In this document: positions 34,401 through 47,311 of the stretch, piece after piece
Position numbering within the stretch: position 1 is the stretch's first letter
How the letters are laid out: every line of letters begins with the position of its first letter
Source: Paraspadella gotoi
Taxonomy: Eukaryota > Chaetognatha
Length of the DNA stretch: 64,000 nt
NCBI GenBank assembly: GCA_051294375.1
Contig: CM119267.1
Span: forward strand, 9,791,458 to 9,855,457
Direction of reading: 5' to 3'
Made by a program: the position numbers and the translations under genes
Notes under the pieces: model-generated
What the model saw: the letters and a program-made list of their open reading frames with translations, nothing else
Databases searched by the model: none
What the model was told of the DNA's origin: nothing

Positions 34401-36696
34401 ATGATTCCTAGTCCGTACTTTACACCTACCCTTGAGAGATCGCGGTCACTGAGGATTGCTCCAGCTCCAGGGTAGCGTATTCGATGGTAGGAGCCGCTGA
34501 AGGCAACTGAAGTAAAAATATGTAGGATCATAATTTATCTGTGGACTATATTTTCAGTCGCATAAGGGTACAATAATTTTAATTTTACCCCAATAAGGTT
34601 CTTTGGTGTGATTGGCGGCCTGGGCGGTGGGACGGCGGAGTTATAGCCCCCGCGGTGAGAATTGTTGGCGGCGGCGACGGGGGTGGCGGCGGGATTGAAT
34701 TTCGACGGCAGCGGCACTTGATCGTAGTTCATTTGCGGAGAAAGCGACTCGGAGTCGTAGCGCCAGTTGGCGGGGGCGCCGTCGTGGTCTACGTTCTCGT
34801 AGACGCAACGCCATTCAGAGTCCAAACCGTCGGACCGGGACGGCGCTTGAGGTCGGAACGGCGACGGGCTCGGATTCGTGGACGATTCTTTAACAAAATA
34901 ACTCAATAAAAGCCAAGATATATATTACAAAGCCAAAACCGCTAATCGCCATACCCGACATCTCTGTGGAGGAAGATCCAGTGACAGAGTCAGGAATGTT
35001 GAGCGGCGCCGGTTTGGGTTTGACTGATGTACTTCTCAGACTGACCCGTCGCTGGGTGGCAACGCGATCCGATGTCCCGCTAAAAGTGTTAAATATAGAC
35101 GGCGGATGAGTATCTGTAGTCTGTAAATATTAGCTTCACTTGAACACAATAGTAAAACACAAAAACCTAGTTTGGGTTGTGTCGGAGTTGGATTCTTGGT
35201 CCGAAAGCTGACTGGCGGACGCGATGTTTGCGTAGCTAGCGGCAACCACGGGCGAAGAAGACGAAGAAAACGCAGCCGCTGTCGTTTCTGAGGGAGACGG
35301 TGTTCCGCGAGCGCGCTGCTGTTGCTGCACAGTCGAATCGACGTTCCGAGAAGATGGAACGGAATAGTCAGCGTCGGCGGCGAGCGCCATTTGAGTTTGA
35401 CACATGGATCTCCGACTTCCGGTTCCGCCGGGGGAGCGATCTCCGACGACAGAAGGATGACGAATGGCGCAGCCGCCATTACCGCCGCCGCGCCCACCTC
35501 CGCCCGGTAAATAACCTAGGGGCGTCAGCATAGGCATCTCGCAGTCATCCAAGTCCTCATTGCTCGGAGCCAAATCTAAAACGGCGTAGTCAATTGGCGG
35601 CGCTTGACCGCTTTCCAAGGGCGTATTCACGTAAGAATGGTGATCCGCGCCTACAATCATAAGGGAACAATCGATTAAGCCTACGCGAATTAAAATTTCG
35701 ATCGTTTCTTCCTTCCTTCCCCGAGCGCACCGTCGAACGCCGAAGGTGAGGCGGGCGTGGACGGCGCCCCTGAGGTGAGTGAATTGAGCGCCCGTTCCGC
35801 CGCGCCCGGCGCCCCGTTGACATACGAGTGCGACACGGGATTCCCCTGCGTCCCATTGGAAGAACTCATGGACAAAGCCATAGGCACCATGTTGCCCGGC
35901 GCGGTCCCGCGATGGCCTTAACAAAACGGAGTAAAAATTGTATGTTCATTCCTCGCCTTAAAAAAATTAATTGTTGACACTTATGTAGCTGGAAGTCCGT
36001 CATTAACCACGACTGGGATTCGTTACCCTAAAAAGTAAAACAAAAAAATATATATATATATCTATAAATTAATTAAGATTTTTCAAAAGAAAAAAGATTC
36101 TTGACAAAAACCCACTTGAGCGTGGTGACCGTAGAGGGTTCCGCCGCGGGAGTGAAAAGAAGGCGAATGAACGACAGAGTTATGGTTAGGGCGAGACTCC
36201 ACCACTGGTGGATTGAGGAAAACCGTTCCCGATGTCCCAACAGGCACGCTGCCTCCATGGCCATCCTCGGCGCCGCATCTCTGGATGCTCTCCTAGAGAG
36301 TAGACGAAAGAGATCGCAAGGATGAGGATTGAGGAAAAGTCAGAAAAAGAGGGTCACCGTAAGATACGAGCGAGATGGATAAATTTTCACCTGAACCAAA
36401 TTGAAGAGCACCTCGGACCGACTGCATTTAAAGGCGAATATGCCGGGTCCGGTGAGGCAGCGCCGACCGCTTTCGAAGGAGAAGATCTCCTGGTCGAAAC
36501 CGTAGCGGCGGAGACAACGCAGCGGCCAGTGAACTACTCGCTTCCCCTTTTGGTAAAGGATGAGGTCCGAGTCTCCAATCTCCAGATTGCCGGGGTTGAG
36601 CACGTGACCGAGATCGTCCACGTTGCGCACGCTAAACATGCGCGGGTTAGTCTCTTCGTCGAGGCTCTCGGCCTCCTTGGCGTAAACGCAACCCAT
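31412..36696 (-). CDS. FRS2: Fibroblast growth factor receptor substrate 2 (FRS2/FRS3) adaptor
   Basis: Ten exons: 36391-36696, 36116-36292, 35979-36027, 35731-35916, 35167-35650, 34955-35079, 34589-34887, 34430-34506, 31639-31769, 31412-31572; 664 aa (human FRS2 508). The start MGCVYAKE fits an N-myristoylation signal. The IRS-type PTB domain spans ~20-100 (DSDLILYQKGKR, CLRRYGFDQEIFSFESGRRC, GPGIFAFKC). The tail holds tyrosines like those that dock GRB2 (two SYVN motifs, CVYENV, MNYDQV) and SHP2 (IEYATLELE and DMYSQIDIQRT, equivalent to human NYIQVDLE and ELYAVIDIERT). FRS2 binds FGF and neurotrophin receptors at the membrane and recruits GRB2/SOS and SHP2 to the Ras-MAPK pathway. Intron 8 is enlarged by a TIR element. 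The exon 3 donor is the least certain junction. Confidence 0.94.
31817..34398. mobile_element. Non-autonomous TIR DNA-transposon-like element in FRS2 intron 8
   Basis: The ends are inverted copies: left GGGTAGTGCGG, right (reverse complement) AGAGTAGTGCCGG, each next to a TA dinucleotide, as for Tc1/mariner/pogo target sites. Subterminal inverted copies of GGGGTAATTCGGAACACT lie at 31928-31945 and, as reverse complement, at 34355-34372. The left end also holds a local hairpin (31905-31922 against 31928-31945). The ~2.58-kb interior is mostly AT-rich and has no transposase frame, so it would depend on another element. About 600 bp near the right end are GC-richer and contain a duplicated block. 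Confidence 0.6.
33776..34320. repeat. Internal direct duplication within the TIR element
   Basis: Bases 33776-33965 and 34142-34320 are two copies of a ~180-bp block. They share ACCCTCAGTGA, GCGGTTACCCTAG-like and TCTCGCTTTGC blocks, then CTCTGAGCCAATGGGATTGG and CTGAACGATGATGGATGTGA. The offset is about 366 bp. The DNA between holds a further short duplication around AGGCGTTTGTC/GGGCGTTTGTC (34080-34130). Confidence 0.85.
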
Positions 36697-37128
36697 GAGC
36701 CCGATGTAAGAATCCCCAAGACCCGTGAGAGTCGAGGATACTGAGTGAGATGGAAATGCAGCAAAAGGCACGTTTCAGAACAGCGATTGGAGAACGTCTT
36801 CGTTCATGATGGAAAGTATGTATGGGACTCGGGGAGGAGTATTTTTTTCCCTATTCTTCCTTTATTTCTATTAGGAGGCGTGGTGCGGTTGAGAACAAAA
36901 TTTACATCGCGCAACGGACCGCAATGGATCGACGTGCGGCATGTGACCGAACGGTTTTTTAGGTTCAGAAAAAAACGTTGTCCCTGCGCGAAGTTATCAA
37001 CGTCTTTCCCGTACTATATAATTTCATCTAAAAGTTGATAGTATAATTAAAAAAAAATAAATTAAGCTAGACTAGAAGCAGAAGGGAATGAAAAAAGAAT
37101 AACTACTGGAAATTTTTTCCCGCCCGAT

Positions 37129-40100
37129 TCAATCAGACTTGAGTTTGTCTTTCTCTGTTCCTTCATTTTCATTGCCGTCTTCTTTCTTCTCCTCAAAATA
37201 TTGTCCGTATTCGTTGACCCTAGTCATATCGACGGGATATTTCCAGCGTTGGAAAAGATAAATCAAAAAAATGAAGTCATCTCTGTGGATAAAATAATTA
37301 AAATTAAATTAAAAGAACTACACGCACACAAAAAAAAGCAAACGGTGATACCGATAAATTCGAACAAAAGGAATAAAATTAACCTAAAGCAGGCGAGTCG
37401 ATGTGCGGTCGGCATTGTAATGACAAACGCAAAAAGATCATCGATGAATGTATTGAACGCTTTGTACATAAAAACCCTGAGCGAACGAAGATTAAAATAT
37501 TTAAAATAAACTTAGAAGAAAAAAAAACCACTTACGACACAATGAAAAATAGCGTAACGTTACTGTTCCGAGCATAAAAAAAATTCACTGTTCAATAATA
37601 TTATATTTCTTTTTATTTTTTGAAACGTTATAGTTTCATATGTTGATATCCAAAATATCAATGCAAATTTTTTTTTTGTTTTTTAGATATGACTGATTAT
37701 AGGGTGAAGAATGATAAATTTTGTTAAAAATTTACTTATTCATATTTATTCATAGAACTGTAATAGAAAAAAATAAAAAAAAATAATAGTACTAATAGTT
37801 AGTGTTATGTCTCAAATAGATGGAAAAAAAACCTCATTTAAAAATTCGATCGGGAAGTGGGGTAACTAAGGCTTACCAATGGCATCCTCCACGCCGATTG
37901 TTCTCTCAAATAATTTTTTTTATTTAATACATTTGAAAGGGAAAAAAAGAAAATTTGGAATGCAGGTTGCAGAAAGGGTACAGATAATCTGCACTTATTG
38001 ACATGATAACCATGACCTTTTATATCTTGTGAAATGGGGGCAGTAAAGAAATCTAAAAAATTTCATCATTAAGTCAGTCAATGAACCCTTTCCAATGGGC
38101 TATTACGAAAAATTTTTTCTTAATTAAAATGGATGATAAATAATAGAATTAAATTCCTTGCTATATTTAAAAAAAATATTAAAACAATTTAACACAATGA
38201 TGTTTTGCTTTGTCAAATATGTTACCAGCTATATAATTTTTGACAACTTTATTATGATAAACAAGCAGTGTGTCAAGCTTTTAGTTTGTAGTTAAAGATA
38301 ATGAAAAATGACGATTTTTTTTTCACAGACAAGAAGGTAGATGTCCATACTGTTTATATCAAGCTGAAAACATTTTTGTTTTTATCATTTTTAATATTTA
38401 AAATATATTTTATCAAGCTACAACATAAATTTTTGCTTGTTTTTTACTTTAACTGAAAAATATAAGCAATTTTATGGAATAAAAAAAATTTAATAATAAA
38501 CAAAATGTAATTCAGTCTTTCCTTTTTCAAATTACAAAAGAAAAAGAAACAATTTTATATGTCTTCATTGAAATTTTTAAAGCAAAAACTGTTATAACTT
38601 TTTAAACTGCTATGTTTAATTTAATAAAACTCTTTTAGAAAGGTGTCCCATGATTAGGGCTTTAATTTGATACCACATCCACCTTGCTACCTGTTTTCTT
38701 TCAAAAGTTATTTAAAAAAATATTTTTTTAAAATTACGCAGTACAAATCTTTGTTAAATAAAAATTTCGGCAAAGCGGGAGTATCTCACGTATTTCTATT
38801 GGTACAATACTTATATTTCAAAATAAAACTTGAAGAAAATTTTTTTGTCATTTTGAGACATATCACTTTTAGATGTACCCATCATATAATAATTTATTTA
38901 TTTATTTCCCCAAAAAAGCCTAATTATAAAAGTTGAAATTTTTTCAAATTGTTGGAAAAAAAATTTCGTCCGACCTATGCTCATTGAGAATAATGGTTTT
39001 GCATAGAAAATCAAAATATCAAAAAAATAAAAAAATCAGCCTCTAGAAAAATCGAAAGGCTAGAAGCTGATTTTTTTAGAATTGCAAAATTTTTTTCCTG
39101 ACTCATAATCCATTATTCTCAAGTTTCAAAATATTTTTTTCCAAAATCATTCAATCAATTTTTTTTTATAATTTAAAATGTTTTTATGAGTTGTTTTTGT
39201 TTGAAAGAATTGAAAAAAGTGAAAATATATAGTAATTATATAAGGTTTTTGAAAATACCTTTAAAATATTAAATAATTAGACACAAGGGGAGTAAGCAGA
39301 GAAAACTTCCCATTCATAAAGAAAATTGAAAATGAATTTGTCATATTGTTATTTAGATTAATTGACTAATTACAAACAAATGATTCATATAAATTGAGGA
39401 AATGATGGGTAAAAAATATTCATCTTGGTCTCGGTTAACTATTAGGTTATTGTTAAAGTTTTGTTTTAATAATATTAATATTTTTTTTGCATTTATAAAA
39501 GCAATGGTCTAAAATTTTGTAAGCGTTTCGAGCTATATTGCTTCATCTTTTTTACTATTTTTGATCAAGTTAGCTTTTTTGTTGATGGTCAAGGGTTATG
39601 GTCAGATACAGTAATGTCCAGTAGTGTATATCGCACATATTACCAAAAGTAATGATCAATTAATTTGGCTCAGAAACAATTTTAACGGGACAAAATCAGC
39701 ACGAGACGTTTCGCCACGTTATTTTTCATTGTGTCTTACGTACCTAAACGGAAGATGAGCCACAGACTTGAGGCGGTAGTTAAGAAAAAGCTGAGGCATC
39801 ATGAAGAGAAAGCCAAAACAGTAAACCCCGTTGACAAGAGACTGCAACGCCCAAGAATACCAACCACGATGTGGAGTGTACAAAAGAGAGTAAATGGCTC
39901 CCCCTAAAAGCGCCAGAGATTAAGATTTATGCTAGAATAGATGCAAAAATGAATTATCGTATACCTATAAGGATCGGGATAAGAACGTATCTGAGATACT
40001 TCATGGCTTCAGCATCGAAGGACCTCGACTCTTTTTCAGACTCATCGTCTTCATCAAACTCCAGAGATGGTTTCCACCCGTTCCAACGAACTTTCTTGAA

Positions 40101-41912
40101 CTAAAACGATAATAAAATCAACAATTACCAAATTGTTCACTTTCGTCTTTTTACAAAGTCTAACCTTCATTGCTTTAAGTAACTTCCACTGTTCGATGAC
40201 TATCTCTATTCCGGCTGGAACTAATACCAGTACGCTGGTGTGGTTGTCCAAAAGGTACAAAAAGATAATGAGCGAAGACACGCTTCGATACGCGATGGTG
40301 GATCTTATCAGAAAAAATTAAGACCCTTTTTAGTTGCGACGCGAGTACTCGCGGAACAACTCTATAAGTCATTTTCCGGTCGATCTGTCGGTCCGTCGGT
40401 CGGTATGTCAGTCCGTCGGCCAGTCCCACTTACGTTAAAAATGCATATAATTTGCCTATAGTTGGTGGCTCATTTGTTAAAACAAACAAAATCTCAATTC
40501 TTAGGGACTGCTAGCGGCGCCTTCAGGAATTTCTAAAACGATAAGGAATAAAAGACGATATTTTGATGCAGTGCATATCATAAATAAACGGGCTAAGAAA
40601 GTTTTTTTGTCATGTCATGTCATATCATGTGATCAAAGGGAAATACACGCAAAAATAAAGTCACTGGGGCGTAACACATTGGATTAACCGATCTTGTTTA
40701 TGTGAAAGGAAACCTTATCCAAAAACGCAATGAAAGAATTTCGAAACCGAACCTGGACATTCCGGCCATGCTTTTCTTCCTTCTCCAATGCGAGATGTCA
40801 TTTTTGAACGCTAACACGTCAAAGATAAGGTGAAGGCAAGAAACGGCCACGGTTAGCATGAGCAATTTAAAGTCCGTGTCGGTGACGAGGGACTTCATCT
40901 CGTCGGTGTCCTTTTCGCGGAAACCCAGTGATGACATCTGCCTCAAAGCGTCCATCATGTGCAGGGTAAAGCGGACCTTGCCATACGAGGCAGGGCTGTA
41001 TTCAAGGTTGATCTCCATAGTTTTCGAATCTTTTTTGATTGGCATGAGTGACTTGTAGGTGGCCGTGAGATCGTTTACAAGAAGAATTGGCAGGTACTCG
41101 TTGTCGGGTCCAAGCTGAATGAGATCGGCATTGACGAACTCGCCCGGGATGGCGTAGCGGTCGAGTACCGCGAGATCATTGACGATCTCCAAGGTGAGAC
41201 GCGGCATGAGGTGCGGAACCGGCGGATCGTCACCGGTCTTACGGGACGAGACGTGGTCCGTAGTCGTGGGCATGGTCTGATCATCCGGCGCCTTGGTATC
41301 AGACGGAGTCGAGGACGATCTCAATAAATTCATTGCCTCTGGTTCCGGAGGCCGATGTACAGTTAAGGGAAAGGCTCGATGCACCACCCAAGAATTCGAA
41401 ACCGGGGATTCTTTCCATGGAACGATGAAGACGTGGCAATAGAGCGTTCCATTTTTGGTTCTGGAGCGAAAAAAAAAAAATCGAACAGTAAACAAAAAAA
41501 CGCGACGATACCATTTTTAAAAACTAACCTAACTTTCTGAGGAATGGTGACGTTAATTTTCGCCTGAAAGCCCACATCTACAGAGAAGTTTTCAGTTTTG
41601 TGTAACAATTTGAGATCTCTGAAAAAAGTTATGGAGGTATACCTAATATTACCTATGTTAAATAACCCCAATTAAAATTTGCACGTACCTGAAATAATGA
41701 GGAACTCTGATAGGGTGTGTCGGAGTTCTTGAGGTAGTATACAGATGAAGTTCGAGTTTAGGCTTTCGCCGAAGCCACGGCGGAATGCAAACGCCCGACT
41801 CACATGTGGGCGGGGGGCTACTGAAGAGACGGTAAAATGTCCAAAGGGAGGAGATAAAATATATCCCCACGGCCGTTAAAATTATCGTCGATAATTTCGG
41901 AAAGCCATACAT
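37129..41912 (-). CDS. CLPTM1L: Cleft lip and palate transmembrane 1-like protein (lipid scramblase family)
   Basis: Eight exons: 41689-41912, 41529-41618, 40753-41460, 40165-40303, 39965-40100, 39744-39903, 37384-37476, 37129-37282; 567 aa (human 538). The N-terminal membrane helix and WTFYRLF come first, then RRKPKLELHLYTTSRT. A luminal domain follows, then the transmembrane core: HLIFDVLAFKNDISHWRRKK, FLYLLDNHTSVLVLVPAGIE, FGFLFMMPQLFLNYRLKSVA and YKAFNTFIDDLFAFVITMP. The C-terminus has QRWKYPVDMTRVNEYGQ and a charged tail. Animal CLPTM1L is an ER membrane protein that scrambles glucosaminyl-phosphatidylinositol for GPI-anchor synthesis. Intron 7 is 2.27 kb. A strong acceptor (TTTTTATTTTCAG) lies 24 nt upstream of the ATG with the frame still open, so an upstream exon or leader is likely. 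Confidence 0.95.
38986..39120. repeat. Hairpin (MITE-like) in CLPTM1L intron 7
   Basis: Outer arms GAGAATAATGG (38986-38996) and CCATTATTCTC (39110-39120) are exact inverse complements. A second nested pair, AAAAATCAGC at 39031-39040 with TCTAG after it, faces CTAGA and GCTGATTTTT at 39060-39075. The intervening bases are A/T-rich. It could be a small foldback element. Confidence 0.7.
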
Positions 41913-42977
41913 TGTGCCGTTAACCTCATAAGGCGACTGAAAATAAAAATGAGAGGAGAGGGACTAGGATAGATATTACACGACGCCAAATTAATTAGTA
42001 ATTCGTTTCAGTCCTGTAATTAAAAATTATAGTTAGCAATATTCTTTGTTTTAAATCGAAATATGTGCACGATTTAAAACCTCTCTTAGATCGAAAGGCC
42101 AAATACATTTTATTTATGATGTTATATAGTCATTAGACAAAGTTGTTTTCTTATTCTCCACCATCATAGAAACAAAAATTCTGAACCTTTCCCGATTTAT
42201 AGTCCTCAAAATAATTCAAAATAATTTTGCGATGCTTGGGTAGAATGTAGATCCAAAATGAGTATGAAAGTATGTAATAGTAAACAAATGTTAACGAGAC
42301 TGAAAGTTCAAATGATAACAAATTAAAAAGATCAGCAGACAAAAAGGGTGCCTCATATCTTATTAGAAAACTATTGTAGAAAGTAACTTTTAACTTTGTG
42401 TTGTATAGATGCTCCCTCTATTTCCAGAAGACAACACTAACATCTCTCTCCCCATCACATTATAAAATAATATACTCAATATAAAGAATATAATTAAATC
42501 TAATATATAGTGAAATTTATTAAATTTTTACATTAATTTTAAAATTTTAATGTAAAATTTAGTAAAACAAGTAATTTTACAATTTCTCATAATTACAATA
42601 CAAATTTAGGACCAAAATTTTGGCCTTTATCTCGGATCCCAAAAATAAAATTATCAATTTCATGCCCCTTTTATGCAAGAGGGCATTAAGTGAAATAAAT
42701 TATCTCCTCATCCGCATTAACTTGTAAAAATATTGAACTTTTAGCTAAACAACATTAGATAAGGCTCGAACATTCAACAAAAACAACGAACAAAAACTAG
42801 AATTTGATTAAAATATTATAGGGATAAAAAGAGCCCAATAAGCAAGTAGAAAAATTACGGGAATAGTTAAAGAGACCCGCCATTCATTCAAGCAAAGAAT
42901 AACATTATGGTAAGCAAAACTAACAGAAAACGGAAACAAAGGATAATGTAACACCCACAGAGTCTATCAAAACATTT
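41913..42977. other. AT-rich intergenic region
   Basis: Between CLPTM1L and the PDIA5-like gene. No coding sequence seen; mostly A/T, presumably including the PDIA5-like 3' UTR. The short frame at 42151-42342 has no family resemblance. Confidence 0.55.
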
Positions 42978-45900
42978 TCATAGTTCGTCCTTCCTTGCGT
43001 CTTTCATGAAGATCATGATGCCTTCCTTGGTTCTTGGGCCGTCAAAGTCCTTGACTTCGTTCCCCTTCATAAGTTTGATGGTAGGATAACCGCGAACGTC
43101 GAATCTCTCCGAGAGAGCGCGATTCTTAGTGGCGTCGACAGCCGCTAACTTGGCCTGGGTAAATTTCCAAAATAATTAACAATTACAAGAAAAAAAATTG
43201 TATTTCACATTGCTTATTGACGTATTTTTCACCTTCGGTTCCTCCTGTTTCAGCAAGGAAGCTGCGTCAAAAAAATCGGATTTGATTTGCTTGCAATAAC
43301 CGCACCATGGAGCGTAAAACATGACGAGGACGCGGGGATGCTCTTCCACGAAGGCATCGAAGGATTCTTGGTCGAGGAAATGGACGTCGTCGGTGAGAGT
43401 GCTCCAGTCCGGCTCTGGATCCGGCGGCGGGGCTGGTTCTCTCGGGTTGCGCATAAAGTCGACGAGAGACTCTTCGTCACGGCCGAACCCATACTCAAAC
43501 GCCTCTTGAGCGTCCTGTTAGGTTTTATTTTTAAAAATAACAATAATACAAACAACCCACATTAGTACGATTTTTACCTTAAAGTATTTGATAGTTGGGT
43601 ATCCTTTGACGCCGTAAGCCGCTGCTAAGCCGTACGCGGCAGTCGCGTCTACGGCTCCTAATTTCCCCAATCCTTCTCGCTCCACTTGAGCCGCAGCTGA
43701 AGCGAAAGCCGGCTTCATCGCCTGGCAGTGGCCGCACCAGGGAGCGTAAAACATCACCAAAAGGCTCTTGTGTATCGCGGCAACGCCCATCAAAGCCTCC
43801 TTCGAGTCCAAGTGAACGATCGACTGAGCCCCTTTAAATTCCGCCCATTCTTCTTGCGCCGAGGGCCCGTCGGGCTTTGGAGGTTTTGGGTTGGCCGGGT
43901 TTTCCATGAAGGCCAAAAAGTCTCGCTCCTCGCGGCCGCCCTCGTATTTGACTCCCGTCTTTCCGTAGTTGAAATATTTAAAGGTGGGAAATCCCTGAAC
44001 CTCGTGCGTCTCACAGACGGCGTGATGTTTCGTGCAGTCCACCGCCGCGAACGCCACCTTGGGATTGTCGCGAAGTTTGGCTGCCGCTTCGGTAAAGTGG
44101 GGCTGAAATGAGGCGGGAGTAAATAAAAGGAAGATCTTTCTCTAAAGTTAAAAGACAATGGCATGCTAACCTTAGCCATCTTGCAGTGACCGCACCATGG
44201 TGCATAGAAAATCACAAGTACGTGCTTTTTCTTTTTCAAAAAGGAATTGAAATCCTGATCGGTCAGATGTACGACGTCGTTCTCTTCCTCGGACCAATCC
44301 TTAAATACAAAAATCGGAACAACTTGAAATTAAATTAGCAACTAAAATCGACAGAACCACACCTTTTCTGGAGGTGGTGGCGGCGGGGGTTCCGTGGGGT
44401 CTTTCATGAAAGAAAGGATCTTTTCTCCTTCGCGTTCGTTTATGTCAAAGGCGAAGGATCCGTCTCTAAAGTATTTCAGCGTCGGGAAACCCTTGATCTC
44501 GAAACGCTCGCCAAGGGCCTTCTCTTTTGTCACGTCTACCGCCGCCAAGACGCCTAAAAATAGAGAGAGTACGTAGTGATAGACAGGGGATGACATTCCA
44601 TTCTCACAAGATTGTTTCTTTTTCTTACCTTGGATTCCTTCGGCTTTCATTTTTCCGGCCGTCTCCGTGTAGTCGGGCTTCATTTTTTTACAATGGCCAC
44701 ACCTTTTAAAATAATTTCTCGTTAAGTATCGTTTAGTATGTAGGACATAAACTCTCGTAATATAGATTACAGATTTCTGTATATAATAACTACATAATAA
44801 TTACATAATCCTACCATGGAGCGTAAAACATGACTAAAGTGCTATTGTTGGAGTTGACGAAAGGATCAAAGGAAACTTCGGAAAGATGATGAACTTCGCT
44901 CGGCTCGTTCGCCCAAACAACTTCTTGAGAACCTTCCTCCTGATAAAAGCGAATTTTGTACTCGTAAACATTTTCTATAAAAAATCTGTTGATCTTGCAT
45001 CTTACTTTTGGAGGTGAAGGATCTCTCATCCAACTGATGATTCCTTCCTTCGTGTTTTCTCCACCGTATTTATACTTAAGGCTTCCCTTGGCAAAATACA
45101 TGAGTGTGGGAAAACCGGTGATATTGAAGGTTTTACGGACGGCGAGGTTATGAGGTTGGTCAACGTCCATCCCGGCAAGCAAGGACTCGCCTGAACAGAG
45201 AGTCAAATGTTGGTTCGTTTCGTCAAACAAGGAAGTGTATATATAACGAGTATCGTCACCCTTTAAGGCAGCTGCGGCAGCGGCGAAATCTGGTTTGAGC
45301 CTTTTGCAATATCCGCACCACGGAGCGTAGAACATGATGAGAGCCGGAGTTCGAAAAGTTTTTTTCATCAAACGCGTGAGTTCGATGCTATCGTGAATGT
45401 GATATACGTCGGATGCAGTCGCATCCTCGTCCCAAGGGATGTCGCCTGCGCCAAATAAGAATTAAGACATAAGATGGTCGAATGATTGACATTTGAAAAA
45501 TGAACCTGTGGGGTCTTTTAGAAAACTCGTGATGGATTTGGCAGTTTCGGGTCTGTCATAGTCTTTATGAAAATCGCCGTCTTTGAAGTGTTTTAGCTCC
45601 GTGGCCATCGGGTTCGATTTCATTTTTTTGCAGATTTTTTTCGCCTTGCCACAGTTAATGATGACTAAAGTGGCAAAGCCTGTTGAGGTAAATCAAAAAG
45701 TTTTAGTAAACGTTTGACCACTACTACTACTACCGCCGCCTACTACTACAAACACCTTTAGTTGCCAGAGCTACTTCGTTGAGCAGGGACGTCGTCTTTT
45801 TTATTGCGGAATCATCCTTTGCGAACAAAGCGAGAACGTTGGTTTTAGTTCGGAGAAACTTTTTAAACACTTTGAGATCTTCAAAAGTTTCGATTTTCGC

Positions 45901-46075
45901 TTGCGATTTTGCCCCTTAGAGAAATAAAAACGTATTCAGAATGTGTGTACATAAATTATCAATAAAATAAATATGCACACGTACCAGTTAAATTAGGTGA
46001 TGAGGATAGCACCATTAGCAGGCAAAAAAAGAGAAATATTCCATCCCGATAAATCAAAGTAGTTAACTTCATCAT
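42978..46075 (-). CDS. PDIA5: PDIA5-type protein disulfide isomerase with five active thioredoxin domains
   Basis: Twelve exons: 45985-46075, 45756-45914, 45506-45679, 45260-45445, 45006-45190, 44815-44939, 44629-44702, 44363-44553, 44171-44299, 43578-44102, 43233-43514, 42978-43154; 765 aa. A signal peptide precedes a non-catalytic domain with KKICKKMKSNP and LKHFKDGDFHKDYDRP, the N-terminal module peculiar to PDIA5. Five catalytic domains follow: APWCGYCKRLKPDF, APWCGHCKKMKPDY, APWCGHCKMAKPHF, APWCGHCQAMKPAF and APWCGYCKQIKSDF, separated by Pro-rich linkers. The protein ends KDEL, the ER retention signal. Human PDIA5 (519 aa) has three CXXC sites, so this protein has two extra domains. It should catalyse disulfide formation and exchange on proteins folding in the ER. 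The first of two adjacent ATGs was taken. Confidence 0.95.
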
Positions 46076-46304
46076 CACTCCGGGCAAGAGCAGTTTTTTT
46101 TCTTAATTTTCCTCTCATTAACTGGTTTTAAAAGTTTGGAAAGATAAATTTTATTCGACTCAAACGTTTAACAAAATGTGGAAGCAATATTTTAGTCACT
46201 ATTAAATTTCCACCCCCAAAAAGAAAACGGGAATATCCTTCGAACTGAGAAAAGTCCCAAAAAAATCCTAAAACGAAATCTCGCCGTCTGCCTAACGCCA
46301 AATC

Positions 46305-47311
46305 TTAGTGGCGATACCGCGTAAGGGATAGCGTGTTCTTTCGGAGCCAAGCGGCACGACGCGATCCGCCGTTGGTTGCCGAATAGCGATGACCCTTGCC
46401 TAGTCCGCGAGAAGAACGTCCGGCTGAAGTTTTTCCGCGAAGTTCGCGATGTTTTTGCTGCAGAAAAAATAGGAAAAATTCGCCGAAAATCGGTAAAAAA
46501 TTGGAGAGAATCCTTAGCAATACGGACCTTGGCGTTGCAAATCCATTGCATGCGAGGATCACGACGGATGGCGTTGTGAGCGGGATCGACCATGATCACT
46601 TCGTAGTACTTGTAGGTAGAATCTTCGCCGACCCAGTAAGAGTTAAGGACGCGGAGAGAACCGATTTTGCGGCCAACTCGTTCCTCTGAAAAATACATCG
46701 AGGAGATATAAATTTATGAAGGATACAATTAACGTATAAAAAGATAGAGGGAAAGCGAGAGAACATGACGAGGAAAAAAAAGGAAAAAAAAAAGGCAAGT
46801 TAATATTATTATTAATTAGTTAAATAGAGAAACGTTCCACATACCAGCGATGGATTGCAGGGACCGCTGGAATTTCATTTGATTAACTCCGTGGTGGGTT
46901 GGCTTGCCATAAGTGATTCCTTTGGCGACAGGCTTCTTGCGAGATCCACGACGAACTCGGACTCGATACACGACGAAGCCTTGCTTGGCGCGGTATCCCT
47001 ACGAGCGGATTGTTGTGGTCAGCAAATTGTGCATTGGACAAATCCGATTGTGAGGAATAAATAAACTAAAGCCTACCAATCTTCTGGCCTTTTCTATCCT
47101 TGTTGGTTGCGGAGCGCGATGAACCCGTGACAGTTGTCTGTAGAACCCAATAAAAGCATTTTTAACATTAACTAAATCTTGTCAGTAATGTAACTTAATG
47201 AAAATTACTGTTAACTAACCTGTACTGCCAAGTTCTCACTCGAAGAAGAAATCCCATCACATCGCTTTGTTTTTTTCGCCACAGCTCATTAACGTATTTA
47301 TAAGCTCCCAT
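46305..47311 (-). CDS. RPL15: 60S ribosomal protein L15 (eL15)
   Basis: Five exons: 47220-47311, 47077-47137, 46845-46998, 46528-46685, 46305-46457; 205 aa (human 204). Near-identical to animal eL15 throughout: [79 protein letters not shown] and [18 protein letters not shown]. The C-terminus carries one extra His. It is a structural protein of the large ribosomal subunit. ACBD6 stops 251 bp upstream. Introns of ribosomal protein genes often host snoRNAs; I did not identify one. Confidence 0.98.
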
